A stretch of 11,689 nt of DNA from Bacillota bacterium (GCA_021820805.1 JAKADF010000053.1:1-11689), one strand, 5' to 3'. Positions 1 through 8,636 are shown, counted from the first letter of the stretch. Notes: generated by a model not told the origin, from the sequence alone. Made by a program: numbers and translations.

Positions 1-106
1 CCGTAATCGTTTTATGAGCTGCTTGATAGTAGCTAGCAGACCCGCCCAACAGTGCTAAAGCTGTTAAGGCACAAACGTAAAGGGCCTTGGACTTTGGTAA
101 TCGCAC
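1..106 (-). CDS. N-terminus of an exported protein (partial)
   Basis: Only the first 35 codons lie in the window; the rest is past the left edge. The frame opens with GTG at 104-106, preceded by a very good ribosome binding site, GAGGTGAT, three bases upstream. The residues form a typical signal peptide or membrane anchor: basic start (R2, K5, K7), hydrophobic core at about 9-22 (ALYVCALTALALLGG), then SAS and a polar stretch YYQAAHKTIT. Cleavage near SAS or QAA is plausible. The sequence after the hydrophobic segment vaguely recalls the start of YabE/G5-domain or Rpf-like wall proteins, but this is too little to name a family. A promoter is visible upstream, so it is probably transcribed on its own rather than from the pilT unit. 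Confidence 0.6.
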   Translation of the reverse strand, partial: MRLPKSKALYVCALTALALLGGSASYYQAAHKTIT

Positions 107-170
107 TCCATCACCTCTTCTCGATTTTCGCGAGAAAAGGAAGGTTGTCAGGTTGTTTTGACTTGTCGCT

Positions 171-199
171 AGTATATAGATTCACAAGATAGAATGCAA
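171..199 (-). promoter_or_regulatory. Sigma-A-type promoter for the exported protein
   Basis: On the minus strand a -35 TTGCAT (194-199) and a -10 TATACT (171-176) are separated by 17 bases. Transcription would begin near 164, giving a leader of about 58 bases before the GTG at 106. That leader contains a small inverted repeat, TTTTC-tcgc-GAAAA, at about 126-139. The -10 matches the consensus at five of six positions and the -35 at its first three. Confidence 0.5.
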
Positions 200-300
200 A
201 TGGGTGGAACAGGAATCTTATACCTAGAGCAACCCTCCTGTTTATATCCCGTGAAAAATCTATTATTTTAGCTTGTCGATTACTTTTTAGGAATAATAAC

Positions 301-330
301 AGAAAAATATGAAAAAGGTTGCCGAAACCT
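301..330 (-). terminator. Weak candidate terminator after pilT
   Basis: On the minus strand a 5-bp hairpin, AGGTT-TCGGC-AACCT (330 to 316), is followed by TTTT, CATA and TTTTT. The stem is short, and the overlapping palindrome CCGA-caggtt-TCGG (335 to 322) can compete with it. It is the only hairpin plus T-run between pilT and the next gene, so it is the best guess for the end of the pilin unit, but it would be inefficient. Confidence 0.3.
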
Positions 331-357
331 GTCGGTACGGAATAAAAACATAAATAA

Positions 358-434
358 TATCAGCGATGAGAAGGACGTTTGAAATATGCTAAGGTCCTTA
401 TGCTCACTTTGCATCGGCAGGCACAACGCTGATA
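358..434. other. Self-complementary intergenic element
   Basis: An 8-bp perfect stem (358-365, TATCAGCG, with 427-434, CGCTGATA) encloses a second stem. The second stem is AAGGAC (371-376) with GTCCTT (394-399), extended through a 3-base bulge by TGAG (367-370) with CTCA (403-406). The inner loop is 17 bases. The element lies between the pilT stop and the exported-protein gene, and I see no coding frame with a ribosome binding site in it. I recognise no known riboswitch core. It could be the folded 3' end of the pilT transcript, a small RNA on either strand, or chance. Confidence 0.35.
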
Positions 435-487
435 GCGGATAAAACACGCCCTAAGCCCATCGAGCACAGGCCAGACACCCACATAAT

Positions 488-1504
488 CTAGCTCCATTGT
501 TTTAAAACATTTTCGGAAATCTCTCCGGCTCTGACCAGTTCCTCAAGGCTCATCTCCATCGTCCGCATTCCAAATTGTTTTCCTGTTTGCATGACTGATG
601 AAATTTGATGAGTCTTTTCAGTTCGGATTAGGTTTGCAACAGCTGTCGTATTTACTAAAATTTCAAATGAGGCGACCCGCTTTGATTTGTTTATTGAAGG
701 GTGGAGCTTTTGCGACACGATACCTTGAAGAACCGATGCTAATTGAATTCTTATTTGCGGCTGTTGACTGGGTGGAAAGACGTCAATAATCCTGTCTATC
801 GTTTGTACAGCATCACTCGTATGTAGTGTGGCAAATACCAAATGTCCTGTTTCTGCAGCAGTTATTGTTGTACTGATAGTCTCTAAATCACGCATTTCCC
901 CCACCAATATAACATCAGGGTCTTGCCGTAAAGCAGCTCGAAGTGCTGAAGAAAAATCCAGAGAATCAATCCCTACTTCTCGTTGTTCGATAATCGATTG
1001 TTGATGACTGTGTAAATATTCTATCGGATCTTCAAGAGTAATAATATGGCAGCGCCTTGTTTGGTTAATCAAATTAATTAGAGAAGCCAGAGTTGTCGAC
1101 TTTCCACTCCCGGCGGGTCCAGTCACGAGTACCAGCCCAGATGATTTTTTAGCAAAAACGGTTAAAATCTCTGGTAAGCCAAGTTCATTACAAGATGGTA
1201 TCATATTCGGGACAACACGTATGGCAATACTAATACAACCGCGTTGCCTGTAAACATTTACCCGAAATCTGGATACGCCTTGAATACTATACGAAAAATC
1301 ATGTTCGCAAGTTTTTTCGAACAATTTCCATTGATCGTCGGTCATTAGCGACTTCGCCATTAATTCAATTTCAAAAGGAGAAACAATTTCTCCCTCCCTT
1401 TTTAAATCACCTAATACTCGATAAACGGGAGGCGAGTTTGCAGTAATATGCAAATCAGAAGCATGGAGTTCCAGAGCTCTTATTAAGCATCCATGAATGT
1501 CCAT
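488..1504 (-). CDS. pilT: PilT-type twitching/retraction ATPase
   Basis: Hexameric cytoplasmic ATPase of the PilT/PilU branch of secretion ATPases, which retracts type IV pili by returning pilins to the membrane. Its 338 residues are close to the usual PilT length. Visible in order: the N-terminal PilT signature ASDLHI (15-20) with PPVYR; Walker A GPAGSGKST (129-137); Asp box ITLEDPIEYL (155-164); Walker B DPDVILVGEMRD (195-206); His box TLHTSDA (226-232). The C-terminal PilT hallmark AIRNLIRE appears as AVANLIRT (288-295), followed by EKTHQISSVMQTG. These separate it from the longer PilB/GspE assembly ATPases. ATG start with GAGGTGG upstream. It begins 9 bases after the prepilin peptidase stop, so the two are cotranscribed. 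The AIRNLIRE substitutions (I to V, R to A, E to T) lie in a motif known to matter for retraction; activity is inferred, not certain. Confidence 0.92.
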   Translation of the reverse strand: MDIHGCLIRALELHASDLHITANSPPVYRVLGDLKREGEIVSPFEIELMAKSLMTDDQWKLFEKTCEHDFSYSIQGVSRFRVNVYRQRGCISIAIRVVPNMIPSCNELGLPEILTVFAKKSSGLVLVTGPAGSGKSTTLASLINLINQTRRCHIITLEDPIEYLHSHQQSIIEQREVGIDSLDFSSALRAALRQDPDVILVGEMRDLETISTTITAAETGHLVFATLHTSDAVQTIDRIIDVFPPSQQPQIRIQLASVLQGIVSQKLHPSINKSKRVASFEILVNTTAVANLIRTEKTHQISSVMQTGKQFGMRTMEMSLEELVRAGEISENVLKQWS

Positions 1505-1513
1505 TAAACCACC

Positions 1514-2329
1514 TCAATAACTCAAGTGCAGAATTGTTTCGATATACCAAAACACCAACTTTTGGCCAAAAAATGCAGATAAAATTACACCCATCGCGAT
1601 ATAGGGTACAAACGGCATTGGTTGTCCTCTCTGCAAAGACCCTCTGATAAATAAAAAGGCACCAATACAGGTACCGCAACCGCATGCGAGTATAAATGAC
1701 ACTATGGTGGACCACGGACCAAGCATAGTTCCAATTACTAAATAAAGCTTTACATCTCCGAGGCCCATTTTTCCTTTGGAAAGTTGGTGAACGATATAAA
1801 GTGTGCAAAAACCAGCGAGGGCTCCTTCCGCAGCAGACTGCCACGTTTGAATTTCAGACAAAACACTTGCTGCAAAAAAGAAAATAAAGGCAGGCAATGA
1901 AAGGCAGTTTGGAACTCTCATAGATGTGAGGTCTGTCCCAACCACAATCAATAAAAAAAACCAAAACACAGCCCAAACTATTAGTTGAGCCAAGGAGTTG
2001 CTTTGCCATAACGTTAATACCCACAGTACCCCTAAAGACAATTCAACAACGGGATACATCTGTAAAATTGGTGTTTTACATGACTTGCAACGTCCTCGTA
2101 AAGCTAACCACGATAGTACTGGTATCAAATCTGTCATTGATAACCGATATGAGCAATTTGGACAACGGGAACTTGGATAAAGAATTGATTCACGACGTGG
2201 AACACGGTAGGCAATTACGTTTGCAAAGGAGCCAAAAAGTAATCCGTATACAAATAAAACGAACGTCCAAAATACAGATATTTTAGTAAGCAACATTTTT
2301 AACCAGTCCCGCGTCACGTCGTCGCTCAC
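1514..2329 (-). CDS. comC: Prepilin peptidase / N-methyltransferase (ComC/PilD type)
   Basis: Bifunctional A24-family aspartic protease of the membrane. It cleaves the leader of type IV prepilins or competence pseudopilins and methylates the new N-terminus. Visible: first TM segment at about 18-37 ending in LLFGSFANVIAYR; the N-terminal cytoplasmic domain with two Cys pairs, CPNC (56-59) and CKSC (81-84); catalytic Asp in GTDLTSMRVPN (D133) and in MGLGDVK (D192); about seven further hydrophobic segments. The 271-residue length is normal. The listed start is a GTG without a convincing ribosome binding site. The ATG twelve codons in (2294-2296) leaves six residues before the first hydrophobic segment and may be the true start. 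Next gene: pilT, 9 bases on. comC also follows the valS-folC region in B. subtilis, which supports orthology. Confidence 0.9.
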   Translation of the reverse strand: MSDDVTRDWLKMLLTKISVFWTFVLFVYGLLFGSFANVIAYRVPRRESILYPSSRCPNCSYRLSMTDLIPVLSWLALRGRCKSCKTPILQMYPVVELSLGVLWVLTLWQSNSLAQLIVWAVFWFFLLIVVGTDLTSMRVPNCLSLPAFIFFFAASVLSEIQTWQSAAEGALAGFCTLYIVHQLSKGKMGLGDVKLYLVIGTMLGPWSTIVSFILACGCGTCIGAFLFIRGSLQRGQPMPFVPYIAMGVILSAFFGQKLVFWYIETILHLSY

Positions 2330-2410
2330 TTAATTCGACTGAATAAGACATTTTCCTTTTTTAATTGTATCTATATCCGACAGGTCGAAAAATGAGGAAT
2401 CCTGTATAAA

Positions 2411-2439
2411 TTTACGCAAGAAAATGATAAACTGATAGT
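2411..2439 (+). promoter_or_regulatory. Possible promoter of the 59-residue membrane protein
   Basis: TTTACG (2411-2416) and GATAGT (2434-2439) are 17 bases apart on the plus strand. Each matches four of six consensus bases. Transcription would start near 2446, about 34 bases before the ATG at 2480. The region between this gene and the divergent comC must contain promoters for both, but I could not find a convincing one for comC; TACAAT on the minus strand, just upstream, lacks a good -35. Confidence 0.25.
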
Positions 2440-2479
2440 GTGTTATCCCATTAGACCATACGAATTGGGGGGCTGACTG

Positions 2480-2659
2480 ATGAATTTAATTCGAATAATT
2501 GTACAAGCCCTGATTGCAATTTTGGCTATTGTGCTACTAATAGTGTTTCTAAATTTCATTTTAAAAATTGCGCTGTTAGCTGTATTAGTTGCATTTGCAT
2601 ACTATTGGTATATGCGGGCATTAAAAGTTCGCGAACATAATAGACACTGGAAAGACTAA
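2480..2659 (+). CDS. Small membrane protein, 59 residues
   Basis: A complete plus-strand frame with ATG at 2480 and TAA at 2657-2659. It is preceded by a G-rich ribosome binding site (GGGGGG, 2467-2472) seven bases upstream. The product begins MNLIRIIVQALIAI and consists of one long or two closely spaced hydrophobic stretches (about 5-25 and 28-45). A basic/aromatic cytosolic-looking tail, YYWYMRALKVREHNRHWKD, follows. No known family is recognised. It is the only well-supported plus-strand gene in the left half, divergent from comC and convergent with murC. The clean hydrophobic/charged layout and good ribosome binding site argue that it is real. It may be a regulator or a membrane-associated small protein, but the sequence gives no function. 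Confidence 0.65.
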   Translation: MNLIRIIVQALIAILAIVLLIVFLNFILKIALLAVLVAFAYYWYMRALKVREHNRHWKD

Positions 2660-2711
2660 ACGGTACATTTCACTAAAGCAACGAAAAAAGCAAACTAAAA
2701 AGCAAACGCAA

Positions 2712-2745
2712 ACGAAACGAAAAAAGGCGGCTGTAATTAGCCGCC
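2712..2745 (-). terminator. Intrinsic terminator of valS-folC-murC
   Basis: On the minus strand the hairpin GGCGGCT-aattac-AGCCGCC (2745 to 2726; 7 bp, GC-rich) is followed at once by TTTTTT and further T-rich sequence. It begins 24 bases after the murC stop. On the plus strand the same hairpin is followed by ATTTCCTATT, so it could also weakly stop transcripts of the convergent small gene at 2480-2659. Confidence 0.85.
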
Positions 2746-2769
2746 ATTTCCTATTCTGCATGCATAAAA

Positions 2770-4161
2770 TTAAGCATACGCATGACTTTCCGAATCCCGT
2801 AGCGTATCTCCCAAGCGATAAGCTACTTGCCATATGTCTCCCGCGCCCATCGTTAAAACGAGATCCCCTGAATGAAGTGAATGAATTAAGTAATCAAACA
2901 CATCATCTTTTGTCTTTAAGTAACGGACATTTTCATTACTATGAACACGTATTTGCTCAACCAATTTTTCCGCTGTTACACCTTCAATTTGCCGCTCACC
3001 GGCTGGAGAATAAATATCCGCGATGATAACTTCATCAGCACCGCTAAATGCTCTTGCAAATGCGTCAAATAAGAAGAATGTCCTTGTATACCGCTGCGGC
3101 TGAAATACGGCTACTATACGCCTTCCGGTAGCCTCGGCAGCTGCAATCGTAGCACTTATCTCCGTAGGATGATGAGCATAATCATCAATCACAAGTATAC
3201 CTTGGCTTTCTGCAATCACCTGAAACCGTCTTTTTGCACCGTGAAACTCACGGAGTGCAACTGCAATTTCCTCAAATGAAAGCCCAGCGTCCATGCAGAC
3301 TGCAATTGCGGCAAGGGCATTCATTATGTTGTGTACCCCAGGCAACGATAAAGTCAATTTCCCAAGATGTTCATCTTTGTGGTATACGTCACACTCACTG
3401 CCTCTATCGATTAAATGGACATTTTTTGCGAAATAATCATGTCCTTCATCCAACCCGTATGTTTGTACAAGACATGGTGCCGTGTTGCGAAGATCATGTA
3501 AATGAGCATCATGTCCTGAAATAACGAGCAGACCTGTTTTCGGCATTTGCCGAATAAATGTAGCATAAGCGTTCTTTAAGTTTTCAAACTTACCATCGTA
3601 ATGTTCTAAGTGATCGGCCTCGATATTCGTAATTACGGCAACTTGCGGACGGTAGTGCAGAAAGGAACCGTCACTCTCATCAGCTTCTGCAACAACATAC
3701 TGACCGCCGCCAGCTTTAGCATTATCGCCGATATTACTCACAACGCCGCCAACAACAAATGTTGGATCAAGACCGCATCGTTCCATGACATAGGATATCA
3801 TTGAAGTCGTAGTGGTTTTCCCATGTGCACCTGTCACCGCAACACCAATGCGCTTCGACATTAGTCTCGCCAACATTTCAGAACGGTGAATGACGGGGAT
3901 ATGCCGTGCTCTTGCCTCAGTCAACTCCACATTATCATCTGCGAGCGCAGTACTATATACCACAACATCTGCACCCTCAACATGGCCTTTCGCGTGCCCA
4001 ACATATACCTTTGCACCTCGTTCAGCCAGGCGCTCGGCTAATTCTCGGCGGGATACATCTGAGCCGGATACACAATAGCCCATATCGAGCATTACTTTCG
4101 CTATTGCGCTCATTCCGTATCCACCAATGCCTACAAAATGCACGTGTTGTAAATCTCGCAC
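2770..4161 (-). CDS. murC: UDP-N-acetylmuramate--L-alanine ligase
   Basis: Cytoplasmic Mur ligase that adds L-alanine to UDP-MurNAc using ATP, the first amino acid step of peptidoglycan precursor synthesis. The 463 residues carry the N-terminal Rossmann motif GIGGYGMS (11-18), which is MurC-specific, and the P-loop GAHGKTTTTS (111-120). They also carry EADESDGSF (159-167), NIEADHLEHYDG (179-190), GVHNIMNALAA (275-285) and DDYAHHPTEI (326-335), then QPQRYTRT and MGAGDI near the end. GTG start, with GAGGG a few bases upstream. It follows folC by 24 bases with no terminator or promoter seen, so it is probably read from the valS T-box promoter. In B. subtilis murC is elsewhere, so its position here is a lineage feature. 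MurC and FolC are distant Mur-ligase relatives, but the motifs clearly distinguish them. Confidence 0.96.
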   Translation of the reverse strand: MRDLQHVHFVGIGGYGMSAIAKVMLDMGYCVSGSDVSRRELAERLAERGAKVYVGHAKGHVEGADVVVYSTALADDNVELTEARARHIPVIHRSEMLARLMSKRIGVAVTGAHGKTTTTSMISYVMERCGLDPTFVVGGVVSNIGDNAKAGGGQYVVAEADESDGSFLHYRPQVAVITNIEADHLEHYDGKFENLKNAYATFIRQMPKTGLLVISGHDAHLHDLRNTAPCLVQTYGLDEGHDYFAKNVHLIDRGSECDVYHKDEHLGKLTLSLPGVHNIMNALAAIAVCMDAGLSFEEIAVALREFHGAKRRFQVIAESQGILVIDDYAHHPTEISATIAAAEATGRRIVAVFQPQRYTRTFFLFDAFARAFSGADEVIIADIYSPAGERQIEGVTAEKLVEQIRVHSNENVRYLKTKDDVFDYLIHSLHSGDLVLTMGAGDIWQVAYRLGDTLRDSESHAYA

Positions 4162-4185
4162 GCGCCCTCACCGTCCTCATTCACA

Positions 4186-5505
<1,320 letters not shown>

Positions 5506-5570
5506 ACACTATTCCCCTAGGAGGCTCAATGTTGCCAGGACATTCGCCTGGTCATACGGGAATCCTATCT

Positions 5571-8234
5571 TTATTGCAACAAAGAATCAATCCGTTCTTT
5601 AACACGAGCCAGTTTTTCTTTGTAGTCCAAAGCCTTTTCTCGTTCTAATTGAACGACATTTGCTGGTGCTTTTTCAACAAATTGTGGATTTGACAGCTTT
5701 TTCTCAACTCTATCAACTTCACTTTGCAAACGCACTTTTTCTTTTTCAAGTCTATCACGTTCTGCAGCTAAGTCTACTAAATCGGCAAGCGGCACATAGA
5801 GTTCTGCTCCGGTCACAACCGCTGATACAGAATTTTTAGGGACATTCTCATTGAGACCTATTCTTAGGTTCTCTGCGTGACAGAAGCGAGTTACATAATG
5901 ATTCACTGAATCGAATAGAAGCTTGGTTTCGTTATTTTGCACCTTGATAACCATCGAAATGCTCTTGCTTGGTGCAACATTCATTTCTGCACGCATATTA
6001 CGTACAGCCCGAATTGCATCCATCACAACAGTCATTTTTTCTACTGTTTCAGGACTCTGAAACTTCTCAACCACTAGCGGCCAATTTGCAACAATTAAAG
6101 CTTCTCCGCCCGCTGGTAATGACTGCCATATTTCTTCTGTTACAAACGGGATAAATGGATGCAATAACCGAAGAAGCATATCCAGCACATACAGTAAGAC
6201 ACTTTGGGCGACTTCTTTACGCTCTAAATCAGCGCCATAAAGAGACAGTTTAGACAACTCAATATACCAGTCACAAAAATCATCCCAAGCAAAATCGTAA
6301 ATTGCACGTCCCGCTTCACCATAATCGTACCTTTCCAACTGTAAGCTGGCACGTTCAATCGTCTCATTTAATCTGTGAAGTATCCAAGCATCTGCAACAT
6401 CTAATTCCGCTGTTTCAAGCGCCACTGGTGTAAAATTTTCTGGAAGATTCATCATAACATAACGGGAAGCATTCCAAATTTTGTTAATAAAATTCCGAGA
6501 TCCTTCGATTTTTTCCCAGTAGAAACGTTGGTCGTTTCCAGGAGACGCAGATGTTGCAAGCGTAAACCGCATCGCATCTGCACCGTACTTGGCAACAACT
6601 TCAAGCGGATCGATACCATTTCCAAGACTTTTAGACATTTTACGTCCTTGTGAATCACGAATGAGGCCGTGAATAACAACATCCTTGAATGGCATTTGTC
6701 CAGTAAATTCAAGCCCCATAAACACCATGCGTGCTACCCAGAAGAACAAGATATCGTATGCGGTCATTAAGGCGCTGGTCGGATAATACCGTTTAAGATC
6801 TGGTGCATCCTTATCTGGCCAACCCATCGTAGAAAATGGCCACAATGCAGAGGAGAACCATGTATCAAGCACATCCTCTTCCTGATGAACGTTTTTATTG
6901 TGACAATGCGTACATTCATCCACATCCACTCTAGATACTGTTATCCCGCCGCAATCATCACAGTACCAAGCTGGAATCCGGTGTCCCCACCACAGTTGCC
7001 TTGAGATACACCAGTCCCGAACATTCTCCAGCCAATGAATGAAAATTTTATCGAACCTCTCTGGTACAAAGTGCAGTTTCCCTTCCTTAACAGCGTCCAA
7101 AGCTGGTTTAGAGAGCGCGTCCATCTTGACAAACCATTGGTCAGATAAAAATGGTTCGACAACTGTGTTACAGCGGCTGCAATGGCCGACAGCGTGATTT
7201 AACGCTTCCACCTTCACCAGGTACCCGCCAGCTTTTAAGTCATCTACAACCTTAGACCTTGCTTCTTCACGAGTCATCCCTTGGTACGAACCTGCGACAT
7301 CATTTAAGAGGCCATCTGCATCGATACACTGGATTCGAGGCAAGTCGTGGCGAATTCCTACTTCAAAGTCATTCGGGTCATGCGCTGGCGTAATCTTTAA
7401 ACAACCAGTACCAAATTCCATGTCTACATAGTCATCCGCAATGATAGGTATGACTCTATCTGTCAGCGGAAGTTTTACTGTCTTTCCGATAAAAGAATTA
7501 TATTTATTGTCTTCTGGGTGAACAGCAACAGCCACATCGGCGAACATGGTTTCTGGCCTTGTCGTCGCAATGGTCATCCCGCCTTCCCCATCCGTAAACG
7601 GATACTTCACGTAGAATAGGTTCGCTTCAACATCAATATGGTCTACTTCAATATCGGAAAGTGCGGTCGAACAACGTGGGCACCAATTAATAATCCGATT
7701 TCCGCGATAAATGAGACCCTTGTCATACAATCTCACAAAAACTTCACGTACGGCTTGTGACAACCCTTCGTCCATTGTAAACCGCTCTTTAGACCAATCG
7801 ACTGAGTTTCCGAATGCACGAGCTTGGTTTGTAATGATGTTTCCGTACTCGCGTTTCCATTCCCATACACGTTCTATAAATACTTCACGGCCAATATCGT
7901 GTCTCGATTTTCCTTCCTTTTGTTGCAGCATTTTCTCAACGCGGGTTTGAGTTGCTATGCCCGCATGGTCAGTCCCCGGCAGCCACAATGCATCGTAACC
8001 CGCCATACGCTTGTACCGAATTGTAATATCTTGATTCGTATTGTTCCAGGCATGCCCTAAGTGAAGCATTCCAGTCACGTTCGGCGGCGGTATAACGATA
8101 GAAAATGGAGGTTTTGACTTGTCCTTACCAGCCTTAAAAAAACCATTTGTTTCCCAATATTCATAAATACGTTTTTCCACATTCGCAGGGTCGTACACAG
8201 TTGGCAAAACCTTGCTGTCATGTTCGCTTGCCAC
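5571..8234 (-). CDS. valS: Valyl-tRNA synthetase
   Basis: Class I aminoacyl-tRNA synthetase that charges tRNA-Val and edits mischarged threonine. The 887 residues are the usual bacterial length. Visible in order: the HIGH-type signature PPNVTGMLHLGH (50-61); zinc-type Cys pairs CPRC (185-188), CSRC (352-355), CDDC (425-428) and CTHC (441-444); CP1 editing-domain motifs TTRPET (224-229) and GTGCLKITPAHDPNDF (275-290); KMSKS (532-536); the anticodon-binding domain; and a C-terminal coiled-coil arm over roughly the last 70 residues, ending RLEKEKVRLQSEVDRVEKKL and on. The start is GTG at 8232-8234, with GGAGGG eight bases upstream. Expression is controlled by the valine T-box leader directly upstream. 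folC and murC follow in the same direction. Confidence 0.98.
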   Translation of the reverse strand: MASEHDSKVLPTVYDPANVEKRIYEYWETNGFFKAGKDKSKPPFSIVIPPPNVTGMLHLGHAWNNTNQDITIRYKRMAGYDALWLPGTDHAGIATQTRVEKMLQQKEGKSRHDIGREVFIERVWEWKREYGNIITNQARAFGNSVDWSKERFTMDEGLSQAVREVFVRLYDKGLIYRGNRIINWCPRCSTALSDIEVDHIDVEANLFYVKYPFTDGEGGMTIATTRPETMFADVAVAVHPEDNKYNSFIGKTVKLPLTDRVIPIIADDYVDMEFGTGCLKITPAHDPNDFEVGIRHDLPRIQCIDADGLLNDVAGSYQGMTREEARSKVVDDLKAGGYLVKVEALNHAVGHCSRCNTVVEPFLSDQWFVKMDALSKPALDAVKEGKLHFVPERFDKIFIHWLENVRDWCISRQLWWGHRIPAWYCDDCGGITVSRVDVDECTHCHNKNVHQEEDVLDTWFSSALWPFSTMGWPDKDAPDLKRYYPTSALMTAYDILFFWVARMVFMGLEFTGQMPFKDVVIHGLIRDSQGRKMSKSLGNGIDPLEVVAKYGADAMRFTLATSASPGNDQRFYWEKIEGSRNFINKIWNASRYVMMNLPENFTPVALETAELDVADAWILHRLNETIERASLQLERYDYGEAGRAIYDFAWDDFCDWYIELSKLSLYGADLERKEVAQSVLLYVLDMLLRLLHPFIPFVTEEIWQSLPAGGEALIVANWPLVVEKFQSPETVEKMTVVMDAIRAVRNMRAEMNVAPSKSISMVIKVQNNETKLLFDSVNHYVTRFCHAENLRIGLNENVPKNSVSAVVTGAELYVPLADLVDLAAERDRLEKEKVRLQSEVDRVEKKLSNPQFVEKAPANVVQLEREKALDYKEKLARVKERIDSLLQ

Positions 8235-8282
8235 AATTATCCCTCCAAAATCCCTTTATCACCTGATTTGAATTCTATGTGC

Positions 8283-8319
8283 AAATAAAAAATCTCCCGT
8301 CCGCTCAGGACGGAAGATT
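8283..8319 (-). terminator. T-box regulated terminator
   Basis: On the minus strand AATCTTCCGTCC (8319 to 8308) pairs with GGACGGGAGATT (8302 to 8291) around loop TGAGC, with one G-U pair. It is followed by a T-rich run through 8283. It begins one base after the T-box sequence, as expected for the terminator that competes with the antiterminator. Confidence 0.92.
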
Positions 8320-8569
8320 CTCCGCGTTACCACCTGAATTTTTTACCCTAATCAATCCTTTTTCTAATACCAAGGATGAACAAGGCAAAACACTCGACAT
8401 TGATAACGGAATGATCCGGTCACACAGACAGCTCGGAGACGACATTCAAACGATTCTTAGAAACGGCTTTCAGCCTGGCAGAAAAAAATCTGCACTTGGC
8501 CGTTTTCTCTGTGGCTTAAGACTTTCGTTCTACTCTTTCCCCTCATCGCTACAAGGTTCGACATATTTT
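8283..8569 (-). promoter_or_regulatory. T-box leader (valine, GUC specifier) of valS
   Basis: Antitermination riboswitch that binds uncharged tRNA-Val. On the minus strand, from the predicted start near 8569: GAUG (8547-8544) and the S-turn AGUA (8534-8531) of Stem I; upper stem AACGA (8529-8525) with UCGUU (8453-8449); and the specifier GUC (8443-8441) in context GAAU-GUC-G. Next comes the T-box sequence AGGTGGTAACGCGGA (8335-8321), with UGGU (8332-8329) complementary to an ACCA acceptor end. It ends with a perfect 12-position terminator stem. GUC is a valine codon, and UGGU fits a tRNA with discriminator A, as tRNA-Val has. When tRNA-Val is uncharged, the antiterminator forms and valS-folC-murC are transcribed. 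Stem I details were paired by eye only. Confidence 0.93.
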
Positions 8570-8575
8570 CACTGT

Positions 8576-8605
8576 ATCATATCCATGGTAAATGGCATCT
8601 GTCAA
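8576..8605 (-). promoter_or_regulatory. Sigma-A promoter of the T-box-valS-folC-murC unit
   Basis: Consensus -35 TTGACA (8600-8605) and -10 TATGAT (8576-8581), five of six matches, with an 18-base spacer on the minus strand. It sits just after the stop codon of the membrane protein gene at 8623-9099, so valS has its own promoter. Transcription would begin near 8569, immediately before Stem I of the T-box. Confidence 0.85.
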
Positions 8606-8608
8606 GAC

Positions 8609-8636
8609 AACGCGAGTTTTACTCAGCGTTTTTTCT
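8609..8636 (+). terminator. Hairpin with plus-strand T-run at the end of the membrane protein gene
   Basis: AACGC and GAGT (8609-8617) pair with ACTC and GCGTT (8621-8630), with one bulged base and a 3-base loop. On the plus strand the hairpin runs directly into TTTT and TTCTTC, an intrinsic terminator shape. On the minus strand it spans the TGA stop of the upstream gene and has no T-run. The T-run is the complement of the poly-lysine codons, so the terminator shape may be incidental, or it may block antisense transcription coming from the T-box region. Confidence 0.35.

Noticed and set aside
107..487. c-di-AMP, c-di-GMP or T-box riboswitch in the left gap
   Set aside because: None of the conserved core sequences of these classes is visible on either strand; only unexplained stems are.
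598..789. Plus-strand frame inside pilT
   Set aside because: Antisense to the conserved C-terminal part of pilT; no independent support.
1455..1844. Minus-strand frame of 129 codons
   Set aside because: It overlaps the well-supported prepilin peptidase gene in another frame and has Cys/Trp/Arg-rich, shadow-like composition.
5535..5551. Hairpin CCAGG-acattcg-CCTGG between valS and folC as a terminator
   Set aside because: Only 5 bp with no following T-run, so it should not stop transcription between valS and folC.
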